Source: Sulfurimonas sp. (GTDB taxonomy: Bacteria; Campylobacterota; Campylobacteria; Campylobacterales; Sulfurimonadaceae). Taken from it: 64,000 bases of DNA. Positions 8,958 to 19,434 of the stretch are shown piece after piece. How positions within the stretch are numbered: the first letter of the stretch is position 1; every line of letters begins with the position of its first letter. The notes under the pieces were generated by a model. That model saw only the letters and a program-made list of their open reading frames with translations, was not told where the DNA came from and did no database searches. The stretch lies in the NCBI RefSeq assembly GCF_026991475.1, contig NZ_JALXBK010000094.1:1-64000 (forward strand), read 5' to 3'. A program made the translations under genes and the position numbers.

Positions 8958-9661
8958 TTATTTATCCCATCATAAAGACGATACCCGATGGCACTTATGT
9001 TTTCAATAATATCAGAATGTGTTTTTTTACGGATATTTCTTATTTGTGCACGAATAGCATCTTTGCTCATTGGTCTCTCTTGCCACACTTCATACTCTAA
9101 GACATCATAAGAGAGGGTCTGCTCTTTATTTGCTATAAAAAACTCCAGTAACTGCATCTCTTTTCGACGCAGATGTATCTCTTTTTTTTCTAGTAAAACT
9201 AACTTTGAAGCTTTATTATAAAAGTAGCCTTTGCCAAGATCTATGAGCTGAGTATTTTCATCATTGTTGTACTCTAAAGCAGCTTTACTAAGAGCATTAA
9301 CCAACTCAATACTAGTAACAGGTTTTACAAGATAGCGAGTAAGTGTCAGCTCAACAGCTGTAAGTAAAAACTCTTTATCTGTATATGCAGTCGATATAAT
9401 AATACGAGTTTTTAAATCATTCTTTCGCACAATCTTTGCTAAATCAATACCACTCATACCTGGCAAATTTATATCCAAAAGAAGAATATCAGGTTTTATT
9501 TTTTCATACAGTTTCAAGCCATCTTCTGCATTATTGGCCAAATACAAACGAGAGGTATATCTTTTTAAAAACTCTGCAATATGCATTTGAATATTTTCAT
9601 CATCTTCAACATATAAAATAGTTAAATTTTTAATTGTGGAGGCAAAAAGAGAGTGGTTCAT
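8954..9661 (-). CDS. Response regulator with winged-helix output
   Basis: LTILYVEDDENIQ..ILLLDINLPGMSG; 4-nt overlap with the kinase. Confidence 0.9.
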   Translation of the reverse strand: MNHSLFASTIKNLTILYVEDDENIQMHIAEFLKRYTSRLYLANNAEDGLKLYEKIKPDILLLDINLPGMSGIDLAKIVRKNDLKTRIIISTAYTDKEFLLTAVELTLTRYLVKPVTSIELVNALSKAALEYNNDENTQLIDLGKGYFYNKASKLVLLEKKEIHLRRKEMQLLEFFIANKEQTLSYDVLEYEVWQERPMSKDAIRAQIRNIRKKTHSDIIENISAIGYRLYDGINK

Positions 9662-9904
9662 TTTTTAAAATCTTGGAGTTCTATCAAAATCAAAGGCACC
9701 AAAACTCTGTACAAAATCTATAAAACAAAAAGTTCTTGTTATACTTATATTCATTACTCCCTCCACAAAATTAGCAATACAATTCTCTTTTAAAATTATA
9801 ACAAGTTTAACTAAAATACTTTGTGATATACTAAAGTAAACATTTACTTCTGCTTGGCACTTTTTTTGCTTAAGTAAGAATAAATAGATTATATAGGGTA
9901 CTCA

Positions 9905-12256
9905 ATGGCTAAAGCGAACGACGATATTATCATCATTGAAGATAGTGATGCCGCTTTAGATAATGAAGATGTAGCGCAACAAATAGTTGATTTTGATGAG
10001 GAAGAAGAGGCTAGAAAGAAAAAAATAATTCTTTTTGGTGGAATTACTGTTATTATTGTACTACTTATTGTTACAACTGTACTTCTTCTACTTTTTAAAC
10101 ACTCAAAAGAGCAGCAAAATATTGACTTTTCCATTTTAGATAAAAAGCTTGATACAAATAAAACAGTTGTCATTGCACCAACAAAACTGGAAAATATGAT
10201 AGCAAAAGCAAACTACCTCTACAGTAATGGTTCAAAAGAGAAAGCACTCACACTTTATGAAGACATAGCACAATACTCTAAAGCTATATCAGTGTACAAT
10301 TTAGGTGTTGCACAACTCAAAGGTGGACAGTACAAAATAGCTTTAAAAACTTTTCAAGATGCCATAAAAAACAATGAAAAACGCTGCGTAAGCGCTATAA
10401 ACGCAGCGGTATGCTGTTTGCACCTAAATGATGAAAAAAGCTTTAAATACTACATAAATCTAGCCTACGCATATCTTCCTTATGAAATAAATTCACCTCT
10501 ATACTCCTATTATTATACACTTGTAAATTATTATAAAAAGAATTATCTCTCTGCACTAAATTCACTAAAACACGCTTCATCAAATACCTATCCTGAAGCA
10601 CAAGATCATCTAAGTGCAAAAATAAATGCTCTTTACAATAATAATTATGATGCCATTGATGCACTTGAAAAATTATCTGATCCAACTGATACTTTTAGCC
10701 TAGGACTTCTTTATGCACGCATTGGAGATTTTAATTTAGCCGTTAATCATTTTCAAGATGCCCTGCTAAAAGAGATACATCCAATACGCGCAGAGTTGGC
10801 ACTTGGTTTAATTAATCTAAAAGCTGGACATATTAAGAACGCTACGCAAGAGATAAATAGCGTTACAAAAAAACACCCAAATAAAGTCTACAATTACTAC
10901 CCTATTACAGTAAAATTAAAAAATTCTCTTTTTGATCCACAAAAAGCACAAAAACTTTACCGATTAAAAATAATTAAATCTCAAAATATTGCATTTGAAA
11001 AAATCTTTTATTTTTCACCATACAAAATTTTTAATGCTAATCAGACTATTAGTTACATTAGAAAAGGGAATGCGAACATCTATATAGACAATGTAGCATC
11101 TGCACAAAAATATCTTAAACACAGCGCATCTTCTTCTAGTGTAAACGCAGGGATTACACGCGCCATAAAAAAAGCGCTCTCTATGAAAATAAGAGAAGCA
11201 AATAAAGAGCTGCAAAAACTCGCTAAAATCCAACCAAAGCACTCAATTTTGCAGTACAATCTTGCACTTACTTATGCACAATTAGGGAACATCAATCAGG
11301 CATATAAACATTTTTTACGCTCTTATCATCTTGATGCAAAAAATTATCTTTCTGGTATTTATGCCGTTATGACAGGAAAAATGATAAATAAAAATACAAG
11401 AAAGCTTAAATCAATTATTGCAGACTCTGTAAGCTTGGAGGATGATAATGAAGAGAGTGATCTTTATAAAACACTTCTTCAAATAAGTGCAAATGACTAT
11501 CTATCTGCTGTAGAATGGACAGAAAATAGCTATAAACCAAGACCTCTATATCTGGTACTTTCCACACTTATAGGTATGAAGTTACACCATTATGACAAAG
11601 CTCAAAAAGCCGCGCAAAAATTAACAATAGAGTTTCCACATGATATTCTTCCACACCTTATCTATATAGAGACACATTTTTATAATGATACACCTGCAAA
11701 ATATGTTGAAGATGTCAATCGTTACTTAAAAAAGCAATCATTTAGCTTTACAGATCTCTATTATGGTCCTTATGTTACAAGGTATCTCTATATTCAAGAA
11801 AATCTCATTACAGGGCAACTCTACTATTTACGCAAACAGCTTGAGGCTAAACTCGATACGACGACACAAGAGACGCACGAAATTGAAAGTGCTTTGGCAT
11901 TGACTGCACTGTACAATAAACAGTATGAAGAGTCTTATATGCTTTACAACCATCTTATAGATACATTGAAAGTTCAGGATGCATATACTCTTTATCTTGG
12001 TGCAGTAGCATCTACTGCTGCGAATCATCATGCCAATGCTATCGCACTACTTGAGTTGTCAATTTTGAAAAATAGAAGTTTTTATGAGAGTAGATATGCG
12101 TTAGCACTTTTATATCTTGAAACAAAAAATAATGAGGGCGCTACAATTCAACTGGGGAAAATAAAGAGTAATAACTTTACATCAAACTATTTTAATTTTA
12201 GTATCAACGAAGATGAGCTACTTTATAAGAAGCAACATCCCCAAACACAACCTTAA
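9905..12256 (+). CDS. TPR-repeat protein with a single N-terminal TM helix (PflB-like flagellar motor scaffold candidate)
   Basis: Acidic N-terminus, TM segment IILFGGITVIIVLLIVTTVLLLLF, many TPR-like repeats; topology and length resemble epsilonproteobacterial PflB. Confidence 0.55.
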   Translation: MAKANDDIIIIEDSDAALDNEDVAQQIVDFDEEEEARKKKIILFGGITVIIVLLIVTTVLLLLFKHSKEQQNIDFSILDKKLDTNKTVVIAPTKLENMIAKANYLYSNGSKEKALTLYEDIAQYSKAISVYNLGVAQLKGGQYKIALKTFQDAIKNNEKRCVSAINAAVCCLHLNDEKSFKYYINLAYAYLPYEINSPLYSYYYTLVNYYKKNYLSALNSLKHASSNTYPEAQDHLSAKINALYNNNYDAIDALEKLSDPTDTFSLGLLYARIGDFNLAVNHFQDALLKEIHPIRAELALGLINLKAGHIKNATQEINSVTKKHPNKVYNYYPITVKLKNSLFDPQKAQKLYRLKIIKSQNIAFEKIFYFSPYKIFNANQTISYIRKGNANIYIDNVASAQKYLKHSASSSSVNAGITRAIKKALSMKIREANKELQKLAKIQPKHSILQYNLALTYAQLGNINQAYKHFLRSYHLDAKNYLSGIYAVMTGKMINKNTRKLKSIIADSVSLEDDNEESDLYKTLLQISANDYLSAVEWTENSYKPRPLYLVLSTLIGMKLHHYDKAQKAAQKLTIEFPHDILPHLIYIETHFYNDTPAKYVEDVNRYLKKQSFSFTDLYYGPYVTRYLYIQENLITGQLYYLRKQLEAKLDTTTQETHEIESALALTALYNKQYEESYMLYNHLIDTLKVQDAYTLYLGAVASTAANHHANAIALLELSILKNRSFYESRYALALLYLETKNNEGATIQLGKIKSNNFTSNYFNFSINEDELLYKKQHPQTQP

Positions 12257-12897
12257 AAAAGATAGCCTAAAAGTGTCTCACTTGCGCTAACTTTTGTGCC
12301 GGCCGTAAGATGTAGTTTAAATGATTTTGGCAAATAAATAGTGCTAACACCACTAAGCATTGTCCCATATCTCGAACCTTTTATAAGCTCTTCATTCTCA
12401 TTTATATCAAGAAAAATAGGAGCAAAACTTCTTGAGAGTTTATGTACCACTTTTACTATATGATTATCTTCATCTACAAGCTCAAAACTAGCATATTCAT
12501 TTAATGCATCAAAAAGCTTTGCATCCTTTGCAAGACGAGCACCTTTTACAAAAGTTAGATTTTGCACTTTTGCACTGTATGGAACTCTCAAAACAGAAAC
12601 ATCTTGATAACGAGATGCAATTGTCACTTTATAAGCGAAAATATCATCTTCAAGGTACTCTATATTCAAGACTTCACCATCAACAGGAGATACAAAAGCA
12701 TTTTTTTCATAATCCTGTATAGATTTCTCAGGATTTCTAAAAACATATGCACTCAAAAGCATAAATACAAACGCAGCAACAGCGAGTAACTCCAAATCTA
12801 AAATTAGGAAAATAATAGCTGCAACAAAAGCATATGCAATATATTTTAGAGCATGCTTATGTAGAATAAAAAGATTATTGTCCATTATCCAACTCAT
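12253..12897 (-). CDS. psd: Phosphatidylserine decarboxylase-family protein
   Basis: FVSPVDGEVLNIE...RVPYSAKVQNLTFVKGARLAKDA...KGSRYGTMLSGVSTIYLP. Confidence 0.8.
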   Translation of the reverse strand: MSWIMDNNLFILHKHALKYIAYAFVAAIIFLILDLELLAVAAFVFMLLSAYVFRNPEKSIQDYEKNAFVSPVDGEVLNIEYLEDDIFAYKVTIASRYQDVSVLRVPYSAKVQNLTFVKGARLAKDAKLFDALNEYASFELVDEDNHIVKVVHKLSRSFAPIFLDINENEELIKGSRYGTMLSGVSTIYLPKSFKLHLTAGTKVSASETLLGYLF

Positions 12898-14863
12898 TTG
12901 TTATAGTTTTACTCATATTTGCATCTTCTTTCAGCTCTTCTTCTATCGTTTCAGCACCCTCTACGACTTTTGATTTTATATTGTTTGCTTTTTCAAAGTC
13001 TATAATTATTTTACGAACTTCATCACCTGTAATATTCTCTTTTTCATATAAAAGAGCCACCATACCTTCTATAGCATCTCTATACTCTTCAAGACGTGCC
13101 ACAACAGCAGCATATCTCTCATCAAGAGACTGTTTAATAAAGTCATCCATCTCTTGTGCCATTTTATCACTATATTCACGAGATGCTTGTTGTCCTGTAC
13201 CTAAGAAAGATTGGCGTGATTTTTCAAGTACCATCAGTCCTGCAATATCAGTCATACCATAAGTTTGTACCATAGATTTTATAATGTCTGTTGCACGTTC
13301 AAGATCATTTCCTGCACCAGTTGAAATCTCACCAATAAAAACTCTCTCAGCAGCACGACCACCAAGAAGAACATCTACTTCTGCCCAGAGTTCATGCATC
13401 TGCATCATAAACTTATCTTCTTCTGGTTTATTTAGAGTATACCCAAGAGCGGCAAGTCCACGAGGAACTATTGAAACCTTAGATACTTTTTTAGCACCAT
13501 CAGTTGTCTCTGCCATAAGTGCATGTCCACTCTCATGATATGCCACTATTTTTTTCTCTTTTGGATTGATACGACGTGATTTTTTAGCAAGTCCGGCAAG
13601 AGCACGCTCAACCGCTTCAAACATATCTTGCTGTTTCACTGTTTTTTGACTTTTACGCCCTGCTAAAAGTGCCCCTTCATTAATAACATTTGCCAAGTCA
13701 GCCCCAGCCAAACCTGCTGTTAAACGTGCAATCTCTTCTAGGTCAACATCATCATCAATTTTTACATTTTTCACATGTACTTTTAGAATTTTAACACGTC
13801 CCTCAAAATCTGGTTTATCAACAAGAACTTGTCTATCAAAACGTCCAGGTCTTAAAAGTGCTTGATCTAAAATTTCTGGTCTATTTGTAGCTGCTAAAAT
13901 AATAACAGGAGTGTTTGTTCCAAAACCATCCATCTCTGCAAGAAGTTGATTCAGAGTTTGTTCTCTCTCATCATTACCACCCATTGGACCACCAGATGCA
14001 CGGCTTTTACCAATAGCATCAATCTCATCAATAAATATAATAGATGGAGCGTCTTTTTTTGCCTGCTCAAACAGATCACGCACACGAGCAGCACCAACAC
14101 CTACAAACATCTCAATAAAACTTGAACCACTCACTGAGAAGAAAGGAACTTCTGCTTCACCTGCAACAGCCTTTGCAAGAAGTGTTTTACCAGTACCAGG
14201 ACTACCAACAAGCAGCACCCCTTTTGGAATTTTTGCACCGATTTCTACATAGCGTCCAGGGTATTTTAAAAAGTCAACTATCTCTTGCACTTCTTCTTTT
14301 GCCTCTTCTACGCCTGCTACATCTTCAAATTTTGTATCTGGTTTTTCTGAACTAATAAGCTTTTTAGAATTTCCCATTCCAAGAAGACCACCACCCATAC
14401 TTTTTTGCATACGCCCAGCAAAAAACATCCAAATGGCAATAATAATAAGAAAAGGAAAGAGCCATCCAAACATATCAGTAAACCAGTTTGTTTCACTAAA
14501 ACCTGTGTACTCAATTTTTTCTTTATCTAAAAGTTTTACAAGCTCTGGATCACCTTTTATAACTCGAGTTGTATAAATTTTGGAACCATCAGAAGAGACA
14601 GCCTTAATATAGCTTTGCCCTATTTCCACTTTTTTGACAGATTTGTCTTTTACTAAAGATTTCAATTCAGAGTAGTCAATTTTTTCTACTTTAGTAGCAC
14701 CATTTCCACCCATAGTCCCGCTAGTCATACCAGCACCATCGCCAACCATTACCTTAAAAAGTAATATAACTACAACTGAAAAAATCGCAAATGTAATAAG
14801 TGGATTTTGGTTAAAAAAATTATTGTTGTTATTGTTGTTATTATTATTTTCGTTTTTAGCCAT
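12875..14863 (-). CDS. ftsH: ATP-dependent zinc metalloprotease FtsH
   Basis: AAA+ [27 protein letters not shown] zinc site; poly-Asn N-terminus. Confidence 0.97.
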   Translation of the reverse strand: MAKNENNNNNNNNNNFFNQNPLITFAIFSVVVILLFKVMVGDGAGMTSGTMGGNGATKVEKIDYSELKSLVKDKSVKKVEIGQSYIKAVSSDGSKIYTTRVIKGDPELVKLLDKEKIEYTGFSETNWFTDMFGWLFPFLIIIAIWMFFAGRMQKSMGGGLLGMGNSKKLISSEKPDTKFEDVAGVEEAKEEVQEIVDFLKYPGRYVEIGAKIPKGVLLVGSPGTGKTLLAKAVAGEAEVPFFSVSGSSFIEMFVGVGAARVRDLFEQAKKDAPSIIFIDEIDAIGKSRASGGPMGGNDEREQTLNQLLAEMDGFGTNTPVIILAATNRPEILDQALLRPGRFDRQVLVDKPDFEGRVKILKVHVKNVKIDDDVDLEEIARLTAGLAGADLANVINEGALLAGRKSQKTVKQQDMFEAVERALAGLAKKSRRINPKEKKIVAYHESGHALMAETTDGAKKVSKVSIVPRGLAALGYTLNKPEEDKFMMQMHELWAEVDVLLGGRAAERVFIGEISTGAGNDLERATDIIKSMVQTYGMTDIAGLMVLEKSRQSFLGTGQQASREYSDKMAQEMDDFIKQSLDERYAAVVARLEEYRDAIEGMVALLYEKENITGDEVRKIIIDFEKANNIKSKVVEGAETIEEELKEDANMSKTITNELDNGQ

Positions 14864-14864
14864 T

Positions 14865-15698
14865 TTATTTCTCTTTTATTTTTAATACGAGTGTTACCCA
14901 CTCTTCTTGTGCTATCTTCTCTATAATCTCACAATCTTTGTAGTAATTCAGCACTTTCGTTTCATATTTATCTAAAATACCTGATAGAACCAAAACCCCA
15001 TCATTATCTAGTGCATTTTTAAGATCGTTTGCAATAAATGTCAATACATCTGCAACAATATTTGCTACAACAATTTTATATTTTTGATCTAAATTAGTAG
15101 CGGAACCTTCCCAAATAGAGTGAAATTCCAAATTATTTAATTTTGCATTTTTTATAGAGTTTTCAACTGATATTGGATCAGTATCACAAGCATCAACTAC
15201 TGCACCAAGTTTCATAGCTGCCATGCCAAGTATGCCACTTCCACAACCAACATCTAAAACTTTATCACCCTCTTGTACATATTTAGAAATCGCACGGAGT
15301 GAAGAAGCAGTTGTTGGATGATGTCCCGTACCAAAGGCAAGAGCAGGATCAATTGCAATATTAATTAGATTTGGATTTGGTTCACTCCAAGTTGGATGAA
15401 TATAAAATTTATCAATAGCTAAAGGTTCTATAGAGTTTTTATAAGACTCTACCCAGTCGTTATTTTCAAGCTGTTTTTGCTGACACTCAAGCTCAATATC
15501 TTCATCAAGTGCCTTTTGTAGAGCCTCAGTAAACTGTTCTAAGCCCCAAACAATAGTCTCTAAATTATCTTCACTACGAATGACAAAACCACCATCAATC
15601 TCTTCAAAACCAATAGGAAGAGTGTCTGCTAAAAAATCTGCATACAAATCATGGTGTGACGAGACTTTTACACTAAGCTCGTAATAATGCTCCTGCAT
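14865..15698 (-). CDS. prmA: Ribosomal protein L11 methyltransferase
   Basis: IDPALAFGTGHHPTTASSL...VLDVGCGSGILGMAA. Confidence 0.93.
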   Translation of the reverse strand: MQEHYYELSVKVSSHHDLYADFLADTLPIGFEEIDGGFVIRSEDNLETIVWGLEQFTEALQKALDEDIELECQQKQLENNDWVESYKNSIEPLAIDKFYIHPTWSEPNPNLINIAIDPALAFGTGHHPTTASSLRAISKYVQEGDKVLDVGCGSGILGMAAMKLGAVVDACDTDPISVENSIKNAKLNNLEFHSIWEGSATNLDQKYKIVVANIVADVLTFIANDLKNALDNDGVLVLSGILDKYETKVLNYYKDCEIIEKIAQEEWVTLVLKIKEK

Positions 15699-16072
15699 TA
15701 TTGGGAAACACCCATCACAGCAGCTAATTTTTCTTTTAATACTTGAGGAGTAAAAGGTTTTACAATGTAGTTATTTACACCTGCTTTAAGTGCAGTAATA
15801 ACCTCAGCTTTACCACCTTCAGTTGTTACCATGATAATAGGAGTATCTTTAAAACGTGCATCAGCACGAACTTTTTTTACAAGTTCAAGTCCATTCATTT
15901 CAGGCATATTCCAGTCTGTAATAAGCATCTCAATATCTGGATTTGCATCCATCTGAGCCCATCCTTCGACTCCATCTGCACCCTCAAGTATATCTTTATA
16001 TCCAAGACGAGCCAGAGTATTTTTAATTATACGACGCATTGTAGAACTATCATCAACAACAAGTAATTTCAA
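15698..16072 (-). CDS. cheY: Chemotaxis response regulator CheY
   Basis: Single receiver domain MKLLVVDDSSTMRRIIKNTL...MLITDWNMPEMNGLELV...NNYIVKPFTPQVL. Confidence 0.93.
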   Translation of the reverse strand: MKLLVVDDSSTMRRIIKNTLARLGYKDILEGADGVEGWAQMDANPDIEMLITDWNMPEMNGLELVKKVRADARFKDTPIIMVTTEGGKAEVITALKAGVNNYIVKPFTPQVLKEKLAAVMGVSQ

Positions 16073-16135
16073 ATGAAATCCTTTAAATATATATTTTATT
16101 TTGCTTATAATATCAAAATTTTGTTTGTATTACTA

Positions 16136-16846
16136 TTAATCTAGGAGTTTAAACATCTTCTCTAAATCTAATTTTCCTTCATAATATGCCTTACCAATAA
16201 TAACACCATCAACTTCATTAGTAGCTATAAGTGCTTTTATATCATCTTCATCCTTAACACCACCACTTGCAATTGTGCTCACCCCACTTGCACGCGCTAT
16301 ATCTAAGGTAAAGGCAACATTTACACCACTCAGCGTTCCATCTTTTGAAACATCAGTACAAATAATAGCCTCAACACCTGCATTTGCAAACTCTTTTGCC
16401 AAGTCAGTAGCCTTCATCGTACTTACTTCACCCCAACCCTCAACCGCAACATATCCATCAATAGCATCAATACCCACTGCAATAGGATACTTCGCCGCCA
16501 TATCTTTTACAAACTGCGGATCTTTTACAGCAATTGAACCCAAAATAATTCTGTCAATGCCAATTTCTAGCATCTTTTGAATAGTCTCTTCATCACGAAT
16601 ACCACCACCGAGTTCCAGCTTTACATTACAATTCTCTCGTATTTTCACTATCTGCTCAAGATTTTTCGGCTCACCTGCAAAAGCACCATTAAGATCAACA
16701 AGATGCACCCACTCAGCTCCCATTTCTTCAAACTTTTTTACAAGTTCATACGGCTCATTTGAGTAAATCTTCGCACTATCCATCAAGCCTTTGGTAAGGC
16801 GTACCGCTTTTCCATCTTTTAAATCAATCGCTGGGTATAAAGTCAT
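16136..16846 (-). CDS. hisA: Phosphoribosylformimino-5-aminoimidazole carboxamide ribotide isomerase
   Basis: [17 protein letters not shown]...[12 protein letters not shown]. Confidence 0.95.
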   Translation of the reverse strand: MTLYPAIDLKDGKAVRLTKGLMDSAKIYSNEPYELVKKFEEMGAEWVHLVDLNGAFAGEPKNLEQIVKIRENCNVKLELGGGIRDEETIQKMLEIGIDRIILGSIAVKDPQFVKDMAAKYPIAVGIDAIDGYVAVEGWGEVSTMKATDLAKEFANAGVEAIICTDVSKDGTLSGVNVAFTLDIARASGVSTIASGGVKDEDDIKALIATNEVDGVIIGKAYYEGKLDLEKMFKLLD

Positions 16847-16858
16847 TTTTTTCCTTCT

Positions 16859-17470
16859 CTATAGTTGTATAAAATTTTCTAAAATTTTGAGTCCGTTATC
16901 TTGACTCTTTTCAGGGTGGGGTTGGATGCCCATGATGTTGCCATGCGCTACGGCTGATGTGAATTTGTATCCGTAATATGTTTCACCTATAATGTCTTTC
17001 TCATCATCACAAACTGCATGATAAGTATGTACAAAGTAAAGGTAATGTTCATCATCTAAGTTTTCAAAAAGAGGATGTTTTTTTGTGAACATTCTGTTCC
17101 ATCCCATATGAGGAATTTTTAAGGCTTCATCAAAATTTTTCTTTTCAAACTTAACTACTTTTCCTTTGATGAGAGCCAGACCTTTGTGTGCACCGAACTC
17201 TTCACTACTCTCAAAAAGCAGCTGCATACCAAGACAGATACCTAACATCGGCTTGCCACTTTTTGCAAAGGCTTTGATGGCATCTACCATATTACGCTCT
17301 TGCAGATGTTCCATAGCATCACCAAACGCACCAACACCAGGGAGTATAAGTTTATCGTATTCCTGAAATTTTGCAGGATCACTCTCTACTACTGTCTCTT
17401 GCCCTAGTTTGGCAAATGCGTTTTTAACGCTCGCCAAATTTCCCATATTATAATCAATAATTGCTATCAT
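16859..17470 (-). CDS. hisH: Imidazole glycerol phosphate synthase glutaminase subunit
   Basis: IIDYNMGNLASV...LGICLGMQLLF...GIQPHPEKS. Confidence 0.95.
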   Translation of the reverse strand: MIAIIDYNMGNLASVKNAFAKLGQETVVESDPAKFQEYDKLILPGVGAFGDAMEHLQERNMVDAIKAFAKSGKPMLGICLGMQLLFESSEEFGAHKGLALIKGKVVKFEKKNFDEALKIPHMGWNRMFTKKHPLFENLDDEHYLYFVHTYHAVCDDEKDIIGETYYGYKFTSAVAHGNIMGIQPHPEKSQDNGLKILENFIQL

Positions 17471-17472
17471 TT

Positions 17473-18378
17473 TTACTCATCTATTTTTAATTTTGTAAAT
17501 TTTATATATACTGCCAAACTCACAATCAATACAGCCACACCTATAATAATATAAATGGCATATATCAATTTATCTGGGTCGGTTATTGCAAACTTAAACA
17601 CCAGCATCAAAGCTTCAATTGAGAGTGCAATAATAATGGAACCTAAAAAGCGTACCATCGTTTTATGCGGTCCTGAAATATTATGCTCTTTATGCCGTCC
17701 CAGTATCTCCTCTTCAATAAGAGTTTTAGAGAGATCAAAAATAGCCAGAGAAAGAGTTAAAAGAATCGTTGCTTCAAAGACATCTTTTATTTTAAAATGA
17801 GCAGTAGAAATTTCATAAACAAAAAAGCTCTGTACACCTTTAACAAAAAGAAGCAGTGCTACTAAAATAAGTGCTATTGAAAAAGCAGCATAACTGTACT
17901 TGAAAAATTCTTTTGTAAAAGTGTCTAAAGTAGTAGGATGCGCAACTTTTAACACCTCTTCAAGAGGCATATCAATACATGCCACATACTTTAACTCTCC
18001 ATCTTCATTAAATATTGGTGAAGAGGTAGTAACACTCAAATCTCCTGTAATTAATGAAGGATACGGGTCAGTAAGTGTACATCTCTCTTCTCTTACAGCA
18101 CGATAATAGTACGCCCTATCCGCCCTAATTTTTCCAATATCATCATCAATTTGCTCTGTTTTGGTAAATGTAGGACTAACCTGCACACCCTTCTCATCTA
18201 AGAGGTAAACACCCTCGCAGCTATCTAACTCCGATTTTATTTTCAAAAGGCGGGGTACAATCATTTCACGGGTAATTGAGGGGAGTCGGTTTGGAATATT
18301 TTTTGAAAAAAGATAACAAAAATATGCTCTTGCTTTTGTGCGACTTTCAGAAAAGCGTTGTATATCTGATGGAACCAT
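17473..18378 (-). CDS. PDC/Cache-type sensor-domain membrane protein without recognisable output domain
   Basis: Extracytoplasmic PDC-like segment (VYLLDEKGVQVSPTF...YYYRAVREERCTLTDPYPSLITGDLSVTTSSPIF) followed by several TM helices. Confidence 0.7.
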   Translation of the reverse strand: MVPSDIQRFSESRTKARAYFCYLFSKNIPNRLPSITREMIVPRLLKIKSELDSCEGVYLLDEKGVQVSPTFTKTEQIDDDIGKIRADRAYYYRAVREERCTLTDPYPSLITGDLSVTTSSPIFNEDGELKYVACIDMPLEEVLKVAHPTTLDTFTKEFFKYSYAAFSIALILVALLLFVKGVQSFFVYEISTAHFKIKDVFEATILLTLSLAIFDLSKTLIEEEILGRHKEHNISGPHKTMVRFLGSIIIALSIEALMLVFKFAITDPDKLIYAIYIIIGVAVLIVSLAVYIKFTKLKIDE

Positions 18379-18438
18379 TCATCTACCCCTTATTTTACTT
18401 TATTCTAATTATATCAAAGATTCACTATAATGTCATCA

Positions 18439-19434
18439 ATGAATAAAGAGATCAAAAAACTAGCAATTGTCCGACTCTCTGCACTTGGCGATATAGTCAA
18501 CAGTGCAATTGTCGTGCAATTCATCAGACAAAAATATCCAAACGCAGTGATAGATTGGGTTACAGAAGAGATGTTTAGTGATGCGGTGAGCCTTCTTGAA
18601 GATGTTCAACATGTGCATACAATAAACCTTAAACAGCTCAAAAAAGAGAAGAGTTTTAAACTTTTACAACAAAACATCTCAAAACTCCGCGCTTTAGGTG
18701 AGTATGACATCATCATTGATATGCAGGGACTTATAAAATCAGCCATAGTTGCAAGGCTCATAGGTAAAAATACACATGGTTTTGACAAAGATTCAACCAG
18801 AGAGTCTCTTGCTGCTCTTTTTTACAAAACAACTTCTCATATTGCTTACAGTGAAAATGTTGTCAAACGCAACTGTTTTGTAGTTGCAGATGCGCTAGAT
18901 TTTACCATTACAGATGCAATGATTTTAAATAAAAAACCTCTATTTCAAGTTACAAAAGAGTACCAACTACGCAGCGAGAAAAAAAATATTGCCTTTGTTG
19001 TTGGGGCATCTTGGAAATCTAAAATTTATCCAAAAGAGGAGCTTGTAAAAATTTGTAATGCACTACAAGAGCAAGCTTTCATTATCTGGGGAAGTGAGAG
19101 TGAAAAAGCTGATGCAGCGTGGATTTGTGAACACTCAGAGTATGCAGCACTAGCACCTGCTATGAATTTAAGCGAACTTATTGCTTTTATATCACATCTT
19201 GATCTGCTCATAGGTAATGACACCGGTCCTACGCATATTGCATGGGCACAAAACATTCCATCTATTACGCTACTTGGACCAACAAACAGACGTATGCTTT
19301 ATGAAACACAAAAAAATGTGGCAATAGAGTCGCCCTCTACTGTCAATATAATGAAGATAGATAAAAATGATTTTTCTATAAAAGATATACCTTATGAAAA
19401 AATCCTCAAAGAGGCAAGGGAGTTACTAAAATAA
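18439..19434 (+). CDS. waaC: Lipopolysaccharide heptosyltransferase I
   Basis: KLAIVRLSALGDIVNSAIVVQFIRQKYP...GNDTGPTHIAWA; annotated start 18430 lies inside a TATAAT, so 18439 is the preferred start. Confidence 0.88.
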   Translation: MNKEIKKLAIVRLSALGDIVNSAIVVQFIRQKYPNAVIDWVTEEMFSDAVSLLEDVQHVHTINLKQLKKEKSFKLLQQNISKLRALGEYDIIIDMQGLIKSAIVARLIGKNTHGFDKDSTRESLAALFYKTTSHIAYSENVVKRNCFVVADALDFTITDAMILNKKPLFQVTKEYQLRSEKKNIAFVVGASWKSKIYPKEELVKICNALQEQAFIIWGSESEKADAAWICEHSEYAALAPAMNLSELIAFISHLDLLIGNDTGPTHIAWAQNIPSITLLGPTNRRMLYETQKNVAIESPSTVNIMKIDKNDFSIKDIPYEKILKEARELLK

